A stretch of 64,000 nucleotides of DNA from JAKEFM01 sp035695825 (GTDB taxonomy: Bacteria; Planctomycetota; UBA1135; JAKEFM01): the NCBI GenBank assembly GCA_035695825.1, contig DASRRH010000022.1, positions 310,001 through 374,000 of the forward strand. The letters are read 5' to 3'. The stretch's first letter is position 1, and every line of letters starts with the position of its first letter. The notes under the pieces are model-generated. The model had not been told where the DNA came from. It did no database searches and worked only from the letters and a program-made list of their open reading frames with translations. The translations under genes were made by a program, and so were the position numbers. Shown piece by piece: positions 25,743 through 34,332 of the stretch.

Positions 25743-27230
25743 CTAGAAGGCTCCGGACTGGAGGCGGCGGCGGACGCGGTTGCGGAACACGATCGCGGCG
25801 AGGTTGAGGACGACGACGAGCACGAGGAGGAGGAGCGCGGTGGCGTAGACCATCGGCTTCGCGGCCTCGACGTTGGGGGACTGGAAGCCGACGTCGTAGA
25901 CGTGGAAGCCGAGGTGCATGAACTTGCGCTCGAGGTGGAGGAACGGGGCCGTCCCGTCGACGAGCGGGTCGGGCGCGAGCTTGACGACCCCCGTGATCAT
26001 GAGCGGCGCGACCTCTCCCGTGCCGCGGGAGACGGCGAGGATGAGGCCGGTCAGGATCCCGGGGAGCGCGGCGGGGAGCACGACCCGGCGGAGGGTCTGC
26101 CAGCGCGTGGCGCCGAGGGCGAGCGAGGCCTCGCGTTGGGCGCGGGGGACCGCGGCGAGCGCCTCCTCCGTCGCGACGATCACGACCGGCACCGTGAGCA
26201 GGGCGAGCGTCAGGGAGGCCCAGAGGAGCCCCCCCGTGCCGAAGGTGGGGGAGGGGAGCCGGTCCGCGAAGAAGGTCCGGTCGATCGCTCCTCCCACGCG
26301 GTAGACGAAGAAGGCGAGCCCGAACATCCCGAAGACGATGCTCGGCACCCCCGCCAGGTTCGCCACCGCGAGCCGCACGATGCGGACGAGGGGACCCTGC
26401 CTCGCGTACTCCCGGAGGTAGAGCGCCGCGACGACGCCGAGGGGCACGACGGCGACCGTCATCACGACGACGAGGAGGAGCGTCCCGAGGATCGCCGGCC
26501 AGATCCCCCCCTCCGTGTTCGACTCGCGGGGTTCCGCGCTGACGAACTCCCACAGGCGCGAGAGGTAGACGCGCGTCCTCCCGAGGAGGCCGAGCGCGTT
26601 CGGTCGGACGGCCCGGACGACTCCCGCGAGCGGGATCTCGAGCCGCCGGCCGTCGGCGAGCGAGACGACGACCGTCCGGACGGCTTCGTCGAGCGGGGGG
26701 GCGATCCTCCCCCTGCGCTCGGAGAGGGCTTCCTCCCGGAGGCGCTCGAGCGCGGCGAAGCCCTCCGCTCCCCCGCGCGCCGCGACCTGCGGGCGGGGGT
26801 TTCGGACCTCTTCGAGGATCCCGACGGCCGGACCCCACTCGAGTCGCTCGAGGAGGAGGGCGTCCGCGGGCCTCTCGCGCGCGACCACCGCGTCGTCGTC
26901 GACCCAGACGAAGTCCTCCCCCGCCTCCCGGCGGTTCCCCGTCCGGTAGAGCGTGCGGGTGCGGATCGGTCTCCCCGCGGCCGTCTCTTCCGCGCCGGGC
27001 GGGATCCTCTCCCTCCTCCACTCCTCGCCGAGGAGCCTCCTCCCCTCGCGGGTCTCGAGGAGGACGAGGTCGCCGGGCCAGAAGAACGCGAGCCCCCGCG
27101 ACGCGAGGAGGAGGACGACGCCGAGGACGCTCGCGAGGAGGAAGAGGAGCGCTCCTCCGGTGCCGAGGATGAAGGAGTCCCCGCGACGCCCGGAGGGAAG
27201 GCCCCGTTTCCGCCGGAAAAGAGTCACCAT
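25743..27230 (-). CDS. pstA: Phosphate ABC transporter permease PstA, long form
   Basis: PstA is one of the two membrane permeases of the high-affinity phosphate importer. At 495 residues it is much longer than the roughly 300 residues of the E. coli protein. After a first membrane helix (about 22-45) a charged region of about 200 residues precedes the five-helix permease core. The core carries the binding-protein-dependent transport signature EASLALGATRWQTLRRVVLP. The C-terminal part contains FLHLERKFMHLGFHVYDVGF. Long PstA proteins are known from Pseudomonas and relatives. The start overlaps the end of pstC by 7 bp. Confidence 0.93.
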   Translation of the reverse strand: MVTLFRRKRGLPSGRRGDSFILGTGGALLFLLASVLGVVLLLASRGLAFFWPGDLVLLETREGRRLLGEEWRRERIPPGAEETAAGRPIRTRTLYRTGNRREAGEDFVWVDDDAVVARERPADALLLERLEWGPAVGILEEVRNPRPQVAARGGAEGFAALERLREEALSERRGRIAPPLDEAVRTVVVSLADGRRLEIPLAGVVRAVRPNALGLLGRTRVYLSRLWEFVSAEPRESNTEGGIWPAILGTLLLVVVMTVAVVPLGVVAALYLREYARQGPLVRIVRLAVANLAGVPSIVFGMFGLAFFVYRVGGAIDRTFFADRLPSPTFGTGGLLWASLTLALLTVPVVIVATEEALAAVPRAQREASLALGATRWQTLRRVVLPAALPGILTGLILAVSRGTGEVAPLMITGVVKLAPDPLVDGTAPFLHLERKFMHLGFHVYDVGFQSPNVEAAKPMVYATALLLLVLVVVLNLAAIVFRNRVRRRLQSGAF

Positions 27231-29479
27231 CCGGCGTACCGCCTCCGGAGCCTCCGCCCCACGAGCTCGGCCGCCGTGTTGCATGCGAAGGCGAAGAGGA
27301 AGAGGAGCGCCCCCGCGAGGAAGAGGACCCGGTAGAGCGAGCTCCCGGCGGGCGCCTCCGGCATCTCCGTCGCGATGCAGGCGGAGATCGTCCGCATCCC
27401 GCTGAAGATCGAGAAGTCGAGGATCGGGGTGTTCCCCGAGGCCATGACGACGATCATCGTCTCCCCGACCGCCCGTCCGAACCCCAGCATCACCGCGGCG
27501 AAGATCCCCGGACTCGCGGCGGGGACGACGAGGCGCCACGCGGTCTGCCAGCGGCTCGCGCCCAGGGCCTCGCTCGCGGCGAGGAGGAACTTCGGCACGT
27601 TCGAGAAGGCGTCCTCCGCCACCGTGTAGAGGATCGGGATCACGGCGAAGCCGAGGGCGAATCCGACGACCAGGCAGTTGCGGGTGTCGTAGTGGACGCC
27701 CGCGTGCTCGAGGAGCCAGGCGCGGAGGCTCCCGCCGAAGAGGGCGTCCTCGATCCCGCTTCCCCCCCAGGCGGCCGCGAGGGCGCCCGCGCCGAGGAAG
27801 GGGAGGAGGAAGAGGAGCTCGCGTCCGGCCCTCGCCCGCGCCCGCATCGGGCCCGGCAAGGCGCGGAACGCGGCGACGGCGAGGAGCACCGACAGGGGCG
27901 CGAGGACGAAGAGCGCCGCCACGGCCGTCAGGTTCCGCTCGACGAGGGGAGAGAGCCACAGCCCCGCGAGGAACCCGATCACGACCGACGGCAGCGCCGC
28001 CATGATCTCGACGGCCGGCTTCACGATCCCCCGCAGGCGGGAGGGGGCGAACTGGCTCGTGTAGAGCGCGGCGAGGAGCGCCAGGGGGGCCGAGAAGAGC
28101 ATCGCGTAGAAGACCCCCTTCAGCGACCCGAACACGAGCGGGACGAGGGACAGCTTCGGCTCGGCGTCGTCCGTCCCGCCCGTCGACTGCCAGACGAGCT
28201 CGGGACGGTCGTACCCCTCGTAGAGGAGCCGGCCGAAGAGCGCGCGGGGCGTGACCTCCGGATGCCGGATGGAGACGTCGAGGCGACGGAGGTTCCCCTC
28301 GGCGTCCACGACCGCCGCGCCGTCGCGCCTCGGGGACATCGCCGCGGCCGCCCCGCCTCCGGTCCCGGCGGGCCAGCGGGCGAGGGTCCGCTCCGTCGTC
28401 GTATGGTCGAGCCGGACGAGGCCGCGGTCGTCGACCACCAGGAAGGACTTGTCCCGGCGCGAGGGGGCGAACGCGGCGACGGCCCCCGCCGTTCGGGGGA
28501 AGTCCCGGACGCGCGTCAGCGTCTGGGAAGCGCCTCCCGAGCGGATCCCCTGCCACCCCGACACGCGACCCTCCGTGTCGCCGACGAGCAGGGTCTGCGA
28601 GCCGAGTGCGTACGCCAGCGCGGCGACGGGGCCGCCGGCGTCGAGGTTCTCGACCAGCGCCCCCCCCTCCGCGTCGAGCGCGTACCGGAGGATCCGGCCG
28701 GCCGAAGTTCCGACGCACAGCGTCTCGGCCTCGCCGTGGAGGGCGAGCGCCGTCGGCTCGCGTCCGCCGAGGGTCCCGGAGAGGTCGAATCGCCGGACCC
28801 GGTCCCCCTCGACCTTGCGGGAGGCGACGGCGAGGAACCCTCGCGCCGCGGCCGCGACCGTGAAACGCCCGTCGCGGAACGTGACGGCGACGAGGGACAG
28901 GGGCTCCCCGTCCTCGCGCAGGGGGAGCGCCGCCTGCCACGCCACCTCGATCCTGTTGCGAACGCGCACCCCCCCCTCGTAGAGCGGCTCGGTCTCGATC
29001 CCGGCGAGGAGGGCGCGCCCATCCGAAGTGCCGGCGGCGAGGACCTCGGCGTCGGACGCGCGCGTCCCGCAGGTCACGCGGGCCGTGCCGAGGCCCTCGA
29101 GCGGGACCTCTGCCTCGACCCGGCTCGCGCGCAGGTCGAGCAGGCGGATCCTTCCGAGGCTGGAGAGCGCCCACCCCGCCTCCCGGTACTCGTCCTCCCC
29201 CAAGGCGAGGACCCTTCCGCCGTCCGCGGGGATCGGGGTTTCGCTGCGAACGGCCGCGCGCGCGGGGAAGAAGAGCGGCGCCGCCTCCGCGAAGACGAAG
29301 ACGAAGATCCCGAGGACGGCGGCGACGATGAGGATCCCGCCTCCCGTGATGAGGCGGCGCACGATCCCGTCGTAGAGGCGCAGGCGCCGGGAGCGCGCCC
29401 GCGCCTCGGGCGAGTCGCCGAAGGGAGCCTGCGGCGGCGGGGAGACCTCGGGCGAAGGGGCGGCCAGGTCAGGACACAT
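27224..29479 (-). CDS. pstC: Phosphate ABC transporter permease PstC with propeller-like insert
   Basis: This 751-residue permease has a first membrane helix around residues 45-68 (ITGGGILIVAAVLGIFVFVF). About 350 periplasmic residues follow, and then the C-terminal permease core with EALGASRWQTAWRLVVPAAS and EMPEAPAGSSLYR. The periplasmic insert shows WD40-like units such as PTALALHGEAETLCVGTSAG and VAALAYALGSQTLLVGDTEG, suggesting a beta-propeller. E. coli PstC is about 320 residues; long forms exist in Pseudomonas. The insert may shape phosphate delivery or signalling, which is inference. The gene starts about 105 bp after pstS, with a small hairpin between them. Confidence 0.93.
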   Translation of the reverse strand: MCPDLAAPSPEVSPPPQAPFGDSPEARARSRRLRLYDGIVRRLITGGGILIVAAVLGIFVFVFAEAAPLFFPARAAVRSETPIPADGGRVLALGEDEYREAGWALSSLGRIRLLDLRASRVEAEVPLEGLGTARVTCGTRASDAEVLAAGTSDGRALLAGIETEPLYEGGVRVRNRIEVAWQAALPLREDGEPLSLVAVTFRDGRFTVAAAARGFLAVASRKVEGDRVRRFDLSGTLGGREPTALALHGEAETLCVGTSAGRILRYALDAEGGALVENLDAGGPVAALAYALGSQTLLVGDTEGRVSGWQGIRSGGASQTLTRVRDFPRTAGAVAAFAPSRRDKSFLVVDDRGLVRLDHTTTERTLARWPAGTGGGAAAAMSPRRDGAAVVDAEGNLRRLDVSIRHPEVTPRALFGRLLYEGYDRPELVWQSTGGTDDAEPKLSLVPLVFGSLKGVFYAMLFSAPLALLAALYTSQFAPSRLRGIVKPAVEIMAALPSVVIGFLAGLWLSPLVERNLTAVAALFVLAPLSVLLAVAAFRALPGPMRARARAGRELLFLLPFLGAGALAAAWGGSGIEDALFGGSLRAWLLEHAGVHYDTRNCLVVGFALGFAVIPILYTVAEDAFSNVPKFLLAASEALGASRWQTAWRLVVPAASPGIFAAVMLGFGRAVGETMIVVMASGNTPILDFSIFSGMRTISACIATEMPEAPAGSSLYRVLFLAGALLFLFAFACNTAAELVGRRLRRRYAGW

Positions 29480-29513
29480 CGGAGACTTCGAACGGGCGCG
29501 TCGGGATAGCCCA

Positions 29514-29537
29514 GGGCCCGACCTCGCGGCCGGGCCC
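29514..29537 (-). terminator. Attenuator-like hairpin between pstS and pstC
   Basis: A 7-bp perfect GC stem (29514-29520 with 29531-29537) and a 10-nt loop lie 48 bp after the pstS stop and just before pstC. A hairpin here is common in pst operons, where it lets the binding protein be made in excess over the permeases. Strength is modest and no T-run is present. Confidence 0.4.
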
Positions 29538-29584
29538 CGGACCGCCGCTCCTCTCCGGTCGGAGGGGTGCGGGTTGGATCGCGG

Positions 29585-30565
29585 CTACTCGAGGAGCTTC
29601 ATCTCCTTGGCCGAGACGTCGGGCGGGAGCGGGAGGAACCCGTCCTTGACGACGACCTCCTGCCCCTCGCGCGAGAAGATGAACCGGCAGAGCTCGCGGA
29701 CGGCCGGATCGAGGGGCTTGCCCGGCGCCCGGTTGACGTAGAGGTTCAGGTAGCGCCCGAGCGGGTAGGTCTCCGCGAGCACGTTCTCGAGCGTTCCCTC
29801 GACCGTCTTCCCGCCCGGCTTCGCCGAGAGGGGCAGCGCCCGCACGTTGGGCGTCCGATAGCCGATGCCCGAGTAGCCGATCGCGAACCGCTCCTCGGAC
29901 ACCCCCTGCACGACGGAGGAGGATCCCGGCTGCTCCTTCACGGTGTCCTTGAAGTCCCCCTTCTTCAGCGCGTGCTCCTTGAAGAACCCGTAGGTGCCCG
30001 AGGCCGAGTTGCGGCCGAACAGGCTGATCGGGGCCTTCGCCCACTCCCCCGTGAGGCCGAGCTGCCCCCAGGTGGCGATGTCCTCGGGATGCCCCTGCTT
30101 GCGGGTCTTGCTGAAGATCGCGTCGGCCTCGACGAGGGAGAGGCCGCGGATCGGATTGTCCTTGTGGACGAACACCGCGAGCGCGTCGAGCGCCACGCGG
30201 AGCCGCGTCGGCTTGTAGCCGTACTTCTTCTCGAACGCGTCGATCTCCTCGTTCTTCATGTCGCGGGACATCGGCCCGAGCTGGGCCACGCCCTCGTTCA
30301 GGGCCGGGGGCGCGGTGCTCGAGCCCTTCCCCTCCACCTGGACCTTGACGCCGGGGACGACCTTCCGGAACCCCTCGGCCCACAGGGTCATCAGGTTGTT
30401 CATCGTGTCGGACCCCACGCTGCTCAGCGTGCCCGAGGGCTCCACCCCTCCGACCTTGGCGTAGGGCGCCTGCAGGATCCCGTCGTCCCCGGCCGCGAAT
30501 GCGGCTCCCCCCAGCGAGAGGGGCGCGAGGACAACCGCGAAGAACGTCCCGTCGGTCCGCTTCAT
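29585..30565 (-). CDS. pstS: Phosphate-binding protein PstS
   Basis: This 326-residue periplasmic receptor has an N-terminal signal (VLAPLSLGGAAFAAGDD). Phosphate-site segments include LSSVGSDTMNNLMTLWAEGF, GKGSSTAPPALNEGVAQLGP with the SRDM loop, and LFGRNSASGTYGFF. It captures phosphate for PstCA. The ribosome site is AAAGGAG, 7 nt before the ATG. Unlike most operons the gene follows pstB rather than heading the transporter genes, with about 195 bp upstream that could hold its own promoter. No clear Pho box was recognised there, and a GC-rich inverted repeat (30595-30610) is present. Confidence 0.95.
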   Translation of the reverse strand: MKRTDGTFFAVVLAPLSLGGAAFAAGDDGILQAPYAKVGGVEPSGTLSSVGSDTMNNLMTLWAEGFRKVVPGVKVQVEGKGSSTAPPALNEGVAQLGPMSRDMKNEEIDAFEKKYGYKPTRLRVALDALAVFVHKDNPIRGLSLVEADAIFSKTRKQGHPEDIATWGQLGLTGEWAKAPISLFGRNSASGTYGFFKEHALKKGDFKDTVKEQPGSSSVVQGVSEERFAIGYSGIGYRTPNVRALPLSAKPGGKTVEGTLENVLAETYPLGRYLNLYVNRAPGKPLDPAVRELCRFIFSREGQEVVVKDGFLPLPPDVSAKEMKLLE

Positions 30566-30759
30566 CTCGAAACTCCTTTTCTCGGGTCGCGTGCCCGGCC
30601 GCGAGGCCGGCGCGGCCGGCTCCGCCCCCCTCGAGCCCGGAACGCCCGGAGCGCAGGGTCGGGAGCCTCCCCGCGCCGCAAAGATCTTCCTCTCCGTGCG
30701 TCAGCCGGGAACAAGCGTCCGGTCAAGTTCCGGCAAACCTCCGGGCAGGGCCGGGCCGC

Positions 30760-31650
30760 CTAGCCGAACCGCCCCGTGATGTAGTCCTCCGTCTCCTTGC
30801 GGTCGGGGCGCGTGAAGATCTTCTCCGTCGCCCCCTCCTCGACGAGGAGGCCGTTCAGGAAGAACGCGGTGCGGTCCGACACGCGGGCCGCCTGCTGCAT
30901 GTTGTGGGTGACGATGACGATCGTGTACCGCTCCTTGAGGTCGTGGATCAGGTCTTCGATCTTCCCCGTCGAGAGGGGATCGAGGGCGGAGGCGGGCTCG
31001 TCCATCAGGATCACCTCCGGGTTGGTCGCCAGGGCGCGCGCGATGCAAAGCCGCTGCTGCTGACCCCCCGAGAGGCCGAGGGCGCTCTCGTGGATACGGT
31101 CCTTCACCTCCTCCCAGAGGGCCGCGCGACGCAGGCTCCTCTCCACGATCTCCTCGAGGGCGGCCCGGTCGCGGATCCCCTGGATGCGCGGCCCGTAGGC
31201 CGCGTTCTCGAAGACGGACTTCGGGAACGGGTGCGACTTCTGGAAGACCATCCCGACGCGCCGCCGCAGGGTCTCGACCTCGACCCCGGGTCCGTAGATG
31301 TCGGCCTCGTCCAGGGTGACGCGCCCCGCGATGCGCACCCCGTCGATCACGTCGTTCATCCGGTTGATCGTCCGCAGGAAGGTCGACTTTCCGCACCCCG
31401 ACGGACCGATGAGGGCCATGACGGAGCGCTCCGGCATGACGAGGTCGACCGCGAAGAGGGCCTGCTTCTCCCCGTACCAGAGATCGAGGGCGCGCGTCTC
31501 GACCTTGGGGCGAGGCGCGACGGTCGATCCGCGCGTTCCGCTCGGAGGAACCCAGAACTTCGGTCGGGGGGCGACCGCGTGGGAAGACGCCGAGGTTCCG
31601 GGCTGCTCGGACGGCGTCATCAGGATCTCCCGCGTCGCATCGGTCCCCAT
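30760..31650 (-). CDS. pstB: Phosphate ABC transporter ATPase PstB
   Basis: This 296-residue ATPase has Walker A LIGPSGCGKSTFLRTINRMN, the Q loop VGMVFQKSHPFP, the signature LSGGQQQR, Walker B VILMDEPASALDP and the H loop VIVTHNMQQA. These are diagnostic of PstB. The first 45 residues are a low-complexity extension before the core; an internal ATG at 31620 is an alternative start. It lies 53 bp after phoR and before pstS, so the order pstB-pstS-pstC-pstA-phoU departs from the usual pstSCAB-phoU. Confidence 0.95.
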   Translation of the reverse strand: MGTDATREILMTPSEQPGTSASSHAVAPRPKFWVPPSGTRGSTVAPRPKVETRALDLWYGEKQALFAVDLVMPERSVMALIGPSGCGKSTFLRTINRMNDVIDGVRIAGRVTLDEADIYGPGVEVETLRRRVGMVFQKSHPFPKSVFENAAYGPRIQGIRDRAALEEIVERSLRRAALWEEVKDRIHESALGLSGGQQQRLCIARALATNPEVILMDEPASALDPLSTGKIEDLIHDLKERYTIVIVTHNMQQAARVSDRTAFFLNGLLVEEGATEKIFTRPDRKETEDYITGRFG

Positions 31651-31703
31651 CCGCCTCGACGGCCCCGCGCGAGGAAGTCTCCGCCACGGCGGTTAAGGGT
31701 TCG

Positions 31704-33530
31704 TTAAGGGGGGATGGGGATCTCGTGCAGGAGCGGCTCCGGCCCGTCCGATCGCGGGGGCGGCTCGCCGGCGCTTCCCTTCGGCAGGAAGACCGAGAAG
31801 GTCGACCCCTTTCCCTCCTCGCTCCTCACCTCGACGCGACCGCGGTGGGCCTGGACGATGTGCTTGACGATCGCGAGGCCGAGCCCCGTCCCGCCCGTCT
31901 CCCGCGAGCGCCCCGCGTCCACCCGGTAGAAACGCTCGAAGATCCGCGGGAGGGACGCCGCCGGGATCCCGATGCCGGTGTCCTCGATCTCGACGGCCAC
32001 TTCGCGCTCCCGGTTCCGTCCTCGGGCCGTGACGCTGCCGCGAGCGGGCGTGTACTTGATCGCGTTCTCGAGCAGGTTCGCGAACGCCTGCTCGAGGCGT
32101 CGCGCGTTCCCGAGAACGGTCAGCGGGCGCTCCGGTCCCGCCTCGACCTCGAGGGAGACCCCCTTCGCCCTCGCGGACTCCGCGAGCGTCGCCGCCGCCG
32201 CGCGGAGGGCGCGGTCGACGGCCACCGGTTCGAGGGAGATCCGGTCCCCCTCCGCCTCGATGGCCGAGAGATCGAGGAGGTCGGAGACGAGGGCCCCGAG
32301 CCGCTCGGCGTTGCGCTGCGCCATCTCGAGGAACTGCGCGCGGGTCCGCGCGTCCTCGCCCGGGTCGGCGAGCGTCTCGAGCGCTCCGCGGACGGCCGAG
32401 AGGGGCGTGCGCAGCTCGTGGGACACGTTCGCGACGAAGTCCCTGCGCATCGCTTCGAGACGCCGCACCTCGGTCACGTCCCGGAGGAGGGACACCGCGC
32501 CCCCGTCGGGGGCGACGGGGGCGACCGACAGCTCGAGGATCCGGCCCCGCCCCCCCGGCGCGGGCGCGTCGCCGCTCCACCCTCGGCCGCCCGCGAGGAC
32601 CCGGCGCACGGCCGTCTCGAGCTCCGGGAAGCGGAGGGCCTCCCAGAGCGGGGTCCCCGAGGGGAGCGGGGCGCCGAGCCCGAGGAGCCCGCCGGCCGCC
32701 CCGTTCATCAGGAGGACCCGCTCTCCCGCGTCCACTGCCACGACCCCCTCCGACATGCCGGCGAGGACCGCTTCGAGCTCGAGGCGGGCGCGCTGCGCCG
32801 CGTCGATCCGCGCCCGCAGCTCCTCGGCCATCCGGTTCAGGGATTCCCCGAGACGGCGCACCTCCCGCGGTCCCGCCGCGCGCACGCGGCCCTCGAGGCT
32901 CCCTCCGGCGATGGCCGCCGCCGAGCGTTCCATCGCCTCCAGGGGGCGGGAGAGGCGCCGGGCGATCTCCCAGGAAGCCGCGAGCCCGAGCGCGAGGGCG
33001 ACTCCACCCCCGAGGAGGAGGGTCCGCCGCAGAGAGGCGATCTCCGCCTCGACGCGATCGAGCTCCGCCGCGGCCCGGAGGAAGCCGAGCGTCCGGCCCC
33101 CCTCCTCGATCCGGCGCGCGACGTAGAGCGTGTCCTGGCGGGTCGTGGCGCTCCGGCGCTGGGCCGTCCCCCGGCCCGTCTTCCGCGCCTGCACGACCTC
33201 GGCGCGGTCGCCGTGATTAGCGAGAGGGAGGTCCGCCTCGCTGTCCGCGAGGACGGTCCCGTCGTCGTCGATGAGCGTGAGGCGGAGGCCCGAGGTCTCT
33301 CCGAGGGAGCGCACGGAGGAGCGGAAGCCCTCCCGCGCTCCCCCTCCCGCGAGCGCCGCCCGCGCGCGATCCGCGAGGAGCGCGAAGGCCGCGTCGAGCC
33401 GCCGCTCGAGCTCGGAGCGATGGAAGGCACGGATCCGTCCCTCCCCGTAGAGCTCCGCCCCCGCCAGGACGACGACGAGCACCCCCGCGACGGCGGAGAA
33501 GACGCGCCCCCGAAGGGTCCCCGCGATCAA
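31704..33530 (-). CDS. phoR: Phosphate-regulon sensor kinase PhoR
   Basis: This 608-residue kinase has a membrane helix at about 10-28, an extracytoplasmic sensor of about 120 residues, a second helix near 165-185, a HAMP region, a PAS domain (about 250-340) and the kinase core. The H box is FVANVSHELRTPLSAVRGAL, the N box is FANLLENAIKYTPARG and the G boxes are EDTGIGIPAASLPRIFERFY and GTGLGLAIVKHIV. The start is a TTG at 33530, 3 bp after the phoB stop, so the two are translationally coupled. E. coli PhoR lacks a large periplasmic domain; this longer form resembles Gram-positive PhoR/PnpS. Confidence 0.9.
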   Translation of the reverse strand: MIAGTLRGRVFSAVAGVLVVVLAGAELYGEGRIRAFHRSELERRLDAAFALLADRARAALAGGGAREGFRSSVRSLGETSGLRLTLIDDDGTVLADSEADLPLANHGDRAEVVQARKTGRGTAQRRSATTRQDTLYVARRIEEGGRTLGFLRAAAELDRVEAEIASLRRTLLLGGGVALALGLAASWEIARRLSRPLEAMERSAAAIAGGSLEGRVRAAGPREVRRLGESLNRMAEELRARIDAAQRARLELEAVLAGMSEGVVAVDAGERVLLMNGAAGGLLGLGAPLPSGTPLWEALRFPELETAVRRVLAGGRGWSGDAPAPGGRGRILELSVAPVAPDGGAVSLLRDVTEVRRLEAMRRDFVANVSHELRTPLSAVRGALETLADPGEDARTRAQFLEMAQRNAERLGALVSDLLDLSAIEAEGDRISLEPVAVDRALRAAAATLAESARAKGVSLEVEAGPERPLTVLGNARRLEQAFANLLENAIKYTPARGSVTARGRNREREVAVEIEDTGIGIPAASLPRIFERFYRVDAGRSRETGGTGLGLAIVKHIVQAHRGRVEVRSEEGKGSTFSVFLPKGSAGEPPPRSDGPEPLLHEIPIPP

Positions 33531-33533
33531 GCA

Positions 33534-34241
33534 CTAGTCCGGCGTTTCCGGGCCCTCGCGGAACTTGTACCCGAGGCCGCGCAGCGTGAGGAGGTGGCGC
33601 CCGTAGGGGCCGAGCTTCTTGCGGAGCGAGGCGACGTGCACGTCGACGTTGCGGTCGACGACGATGGCATCCTGCCCGATCACGGCGTCGAGGAGCTCGT
33701 TCCTGGTGTACGCGCGTCCGGCGTTCCGGACGAGGTGGCGCAGGAGCTTGAACTCCGTCATCGTGAGGCGGATCGGCTCGTCGCGGAGCGTCACCTCGTG
33801 CTTGATCGAGTCGACGACGAGGTCCCCCCACCGCAGCACCTTCTTCCCCTCCTCGGCCGCCTGCGCCCCGGCGTGGCGCAGCCGCGCCGCGATCCGGGCG
33901 ACGAGCTCCTTCACGCCGAAGGGCTTGCGGACGTAGTCGTCCGCGCCGTGGGCGAGGCCGACCACGGCGTCGGTCTCCTCCGCCTTCGCCGTCAGCATCA
34001 CGATCGGGATCGAGGAGGTCGCGGGATCGGACCGCAGGCGGCGGCAGACCTCGAGCCCGTCGATGCCGGGGAGCATGAGGTCGAGGACGACGAGGTCGGG
34101 CACCTTCCGGCGGGCCTCCTTCAGGGCGGTCTCGCCGTCCGCCGCCGTCGCGACCTCGTAGCGGTCCCTCGCGAGGTGGTGGCGGAGCAACTCGAGGACG
34201 TCGGGCTCGTCGTCGACGACGAGGATTCGAGGTCGTTTCAC
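33534..34241 (-). CDS. phoB: Phosphate-regulon response regulator PhoB
   Basis: This 235-residue OmpR-family regulator has a receiver domain with EPDVLEL acidic residues and the phosphoacceptor aspartate in LVVLDLMLPGIDG. The C-terminal winged helix (about 135-230) contains TEFKLLRHLVRNAGRAYTRN and VDVHVASLRKKLG. It binds Pho boxes to switch on phosphate-scavenging genes. It is the promoter-proximal gene of the operon that continues with phoR, pstB, pstS, pstC, pstA and phoU. About 90 bp separate it from the same-strand aminotransferase gene upstream. Confidence 0.93.
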   Translation of the reverse strand: MKRPRILVVDDEPDVLELLRHHLARDRYEVATAADGETALKEARRKVPDLVVLDLMLPGIDGLEVCRRLRSDPATSSIPIVMLTAKAEETDAVVGLAHGADDYVRKPFGVKELVARIAARLRHAGAQAAEEGKKVLRWGDLVVDSIKHEVTLRDEPIRLTMTEFKLLRHLVRNAGRAYTRNELLDAVIGQDAIVVDRNVDVHVASLRKKLGPYGRHLLTLRGLGYKFREGPETPD

Positions 34242-34332
34242 GACGAAAGCCTACGGTCGGAAGGCCGCGCCTCCGTGAGGATCCCGTGAACGTCTCGCAA
34301 AGAGGAAGGAGGGGGGTCCGGCGCCGCTCCCC

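Noticed and set aside
30566..30759. Pho box upstream of pstS
   Set aside because: No pair of CTGTCAT-like half-sites with 11-bp spacing could be found by eye.
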